A DNA stretch of 8,960 bases. Origin: Trueperaceae bacterium (GTDB lineage Bacteria; Deinococcota; Deinococci; Deinococcales; Trueperaceae). The stretch spans positions 1 through 8,960 of the forward strand of contig JAABSI010000108.1 in the NCBI GenBank assembly GCA_011390455.1. Direction: 5' to 3'. The notes beneath the pieces are model-generated. The model did no database searches. It was not told the origin of the DNA and saw nothing but the letters and a program-made list of their open reading frames with translations. The translations under genes were made by a program, and so were the position numbers. Below are positions 7,423-8,960 of this stretch, piece after piece (positions within the stretch are counted from its first letter, which is position 1; the number at the start of each line of letters is the position of its first letter).

Positions 7423-8659
7423 GCACATCGCCGGCAGCGCCGTGAGCCGAGGCGTCGACCTCGAACTCCTGGCTCGGCTCGCCCAACCGGCCGAGAGCCG
7501 CATCGTCCTGTGGGTCCTCGACGGCCTCGGCGGCCTGCCCGTCGAGGCGGGCGGGCCGACCGAACTCGAGGCCGCGCGCACGCCCCACCTCGACCGCCTC
7601 GCCGCCGAGGGGATCGCCGGCCTGATCGAGCCCGTGGGGCCCGGCATCACCCCAGGGAGCGGTCCCGGCCACCTGGCGCTGTTCGGGTACGACCCGCTGA
7701 AGTACGAGGTCGGCCGCGGGGTGCTGTCCGCGCTCGGCATCGGCGTCGACCTGCAAGCGGGCGACGTCGCGGCGCGCGGCAACTTCTGCACCGTCGACGA
7801 GGCCGGTCACGTGGTCGATCGCCGCGCGGGCCGCATCGACTCGGACGTCGGTCGGCGGCTGTGCGAGAAGCTGGCCGAGATCGAACTGCCCGGCGTCCAG
7901 CTGGACGTGCGCCCGGTGAAGGAGTACCGCTTCGTGCTCAGGCTCCGCGGCGAGGGGCTCTCGGGCGCCGTCGGCGACACCGACCCCCAGGCGACCGGGG
8001 TGCCCCCAAGTCGCGCCGAAGCGCTCGCGGACGCGGCCGAACGCACGGCGGACCTCGTCCGCACCTTCCTCGAGCGCGCGGCCGAGTTGCTGCAGGACGA
8101 CGACCCGGCCAACATGGTCCTGCTGCGCGGCTTCTCCACGCTGCCCGAGTGGCCCCGGTTCCCCGAGGTGACCGGCCTGCGCGCCGCCGCCCTGGCCGAC
8201 TACCCCATGTACCGCGGGGTGGCGCGGCTGTTGGGCATGGAGGTGCTGGAGTCCGAGGCCGGCACCGACGCGCGCATCGACGCCGCGGAGCGGCACTGGG
8301 CGGACCACGACTTCTTCTTCCTGCACGAGAAGCCGATCGACGCGGCAGGCGAGGACGGCGACTTCGACCGGCGCGTCGCCCTGATCGAAGGCGTCGACGC
8401 CGCCGTGCCCCGCCTGCTGGCGCTGGAGCCCGACGTGCTCATCGTCACCGGCGATCACTCGACGCCGGCCCGCCTGAAGGCCCACAGCTGGCACCCCGTC
8501 CCCGTGCTGCTCCACGCGGCGAGCGCTCGGCCCGACGCGGTCGAGCGCTTCTCCGAACGCGCCTGCCTCGCGGGCGCGCTGGGGCCGCGGCTGCCGGCGC
8601 CGGCCCTGCTGCCGCTCGCGCTCGGACACGCCGGACGCTTGCGCAAGTTCGGCGCCTGA
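7412..8659 (+). CDS. apgM: 2,3-bisphosphoglycerate-independent phosphoglycerate mutase, archaeal type
   Basis: A 415-residue alkaline-phosphatase-superfamily enzyme interconverting 3- and 2-phosphoglycerate in the cytoplasm through a phosphoserine intermediate. Metal site residues start at LWVLDGLGGLP (D37). The nucleophile is S83 in GPGITPGSGPGHLALFGYDP. GRGVLSALGIGVDL and NFCTVDE are typical of the ApgM branch rather than the longer (about 510-residue) bacterial GpmI. Other metal ligands lie in FFFLHEKPIDAAGEDGD (H305 region), in VTGDHSTP (D348, H349) and in SWHPVPVLL (H361). Length fits the family (about 400-415). The ATG at 7412 lies within the end of the dehydrogenase gene and has no good ribosome site of its own, implying translational coupling; a GTG at 7442 is an alternative. 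The PEP synthase gene follows after 31 nt. Confidence 0.93.
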   Translation: MTHEHIAGSAVSRGVDLELLARLAQPAESRIVLWVLDGLGGLPVEAGGPTELEAARTPHLDRLAAEGIAGLIEPVGPGITPGSGPGHLALFGYDPLKYEVGRGVLSALGIGVDLQAGDVAARGNFCTVDEAGHVVDRRAGRIDSDVGRRLCEKLAEIELPGVQLDVRPVKEYRFVLRLRGEGLSGAVGDTDPQATGVPPSRAEALADAAERTADLVRTFLERAAELLQDDDPANMVLLRGFSTLPEWPRFPEVTGLRAAALADYPMYRGVARLLGMEVLESEAGTDARIDAAERHWADHDFFFLHEKPIDAAGEDGDFDRRVALIEGVDAAVPRLLALEPDVLIVTGDHSTPARLKAHSWHPVPVLLHAASARPDAVERFSERACLAGALGPRLPAPALLPLALGHAGRLRKFGA

Positions 8660-8678
8660 CGACGCTCGACCCCCCCTG

Positions 8679-8684
8679 AGGAGG
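8679..8684 (+). promoter_or_regulatory. Ribosome binding site of PEP synthase
   Basis: AGGAGG lies 6 nt before the ATG at 8691, in the 31-nt gap after apgM. There is no terminator in the gap, which supports one transcript. Confidence 0.75.
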
Positions 8685-8690
8685 CAACCC

Positions 8691-8960
8691 ATGGCCTCGA
8701 ACCCCTTCATCCGTTGGTTCGAAGACCTGCGCAACGACGACGTCGCATCGGTCGGCGGCAAGAACGCCTCGCTCGGCGAGATGGTGGCGGCGCTCTACGA
8801 CCAGGGCGTTCGCGTTCCGGGCGGGTTCGCGACGACCGCGGACGCCTACTGGCACTTCGTCGACCACAACGACCTGCGCGACGCGATCGCCGAACGGGTC
8901 GGCCGCCTCGGCGACGACGCGGACGAACTGGCGGCGGTCGGCGAGGCCGTCCGCGACCTG
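8691..8960 (+). CDS. ppsA: Phosphoenolpyruvate synthase, N-terminal part (runs off window)
   Basis: The 90 visible codons begin the ATP-grasp (PPDK_N) domain of pyruvate, water dikinase. FEDLRNDDVASVGGKNASLGEM (10-31) carries the VGGKNASLGEM nucleotide-binding signature, followed by GVRVPGGFATTADAYWHF, the usual next segment. The enzyme makes PEP, AMP and phosphate from pyruvate, ATP and water. The opening 'R-W-F-E-D-L-x-x-x-D-V..VGGKN' and this spacing are characteristic of PpsA; pyruvate, phosphate dikinase has a longer N-terminus and a different spacing. About 700 further residues (phosphohistidine and PEP-binding domains) are expected past the right edge. The start has a perfect ribosome site. 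In this operon it would act next to the D-lactate dehydrogenase (pyruvate) and the mutase (2-phosphoglycerate). Confidence 0.92.
   Translation, partial: MASNPFIRWFEDLRNDDVASVGGKNASLGEMVAALYDQGVRVPGGFATTADAYWHFVDHNDLRDAIAERVGRLGDDADELAAVGEAVRDL

Noticed and set aside
6322..7791. Minus-strand open frame (489 codons) opposite the dehydrogenase
   Set aside because: It is antisense to an enzyme with a full catalytic triad and a perfect ribosome site; no motif in the antisense reading.
7343..8761. Long minus-strand open frame (472 codons) opposite apgM and ppsA
   Set aside because: It is the antisense shadow of well-supported plus-strand genes; its translation is rich in Arg, Gly, Ala and His, with no domain, which is usual opposite high-GC coding DNA.

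Overview
The window is very G+C-rich (about two-thirds by eye) and its real genes have the strong G/C third-codon bias of a high-GC bacterium. Three genes seem to start directly behind a TAnnnT -10 hexamer with no leader. This, the archaeal-type phosphoglycerate mutase and the PEP synthase fit a member of the Actinomycetota, possibly a deep-branching lineage. That placement is inference; no rRNA or marker gene is present.

Left part (1-3300): the remains of a Fic-domain gene abut a HigB/RelE-type toxin on the opposite strand. The toxin frame runs off the left edge because its stop is gone. It has an easily read promoter/operator but no antitoxin partner. Next, reading leftward, come a secreted NTF2/SnoaL-like protein, a two-part GNAT acetyltransferase and a DUF4440-type NTF2 protein.

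Middle (3300-6400): rightward NTF2-like and GNAT genes overlap by four bases (CTGA). Together with the leftward NTF2 and GNAT genes they form a roughly mirror-image arrangement around a 167-bp divergent promoter region. An aldo/keto reductase fragment follows. Then, leftward, comes an apparently intact mntA-hepT toxin-antitoxin operon with textbook motifs, and the 3' end of a family-31 glycoside hydrolase whose 5' part has been lost. This stretch mixes small accessory genes with gene fragments and looks like a recombination-prone or decaying region.

Right part (6400-8960): a tight rightward operon of intact metabolic genes encodes a D-2-hydroxyacid (probably D-lactate) dehydrogenase, a cofactor-independent archaeal-type phosphoglycerate mutase (11-nt overlap) and the start of phosphoenolpyruvate synthase (31-nt gap), which runs off the right edge. 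Together they could link lactate, pyruvate, PEP and phosphoglycerate.

I found no wholly new system that I can defend. The items most worth a second look are the orphan HigB toxin with its built-in operator, the paired NTF2/GNAT layout, an 18-bp identical element at two places flanking the accessory genes, and the lactate/PEP operon.
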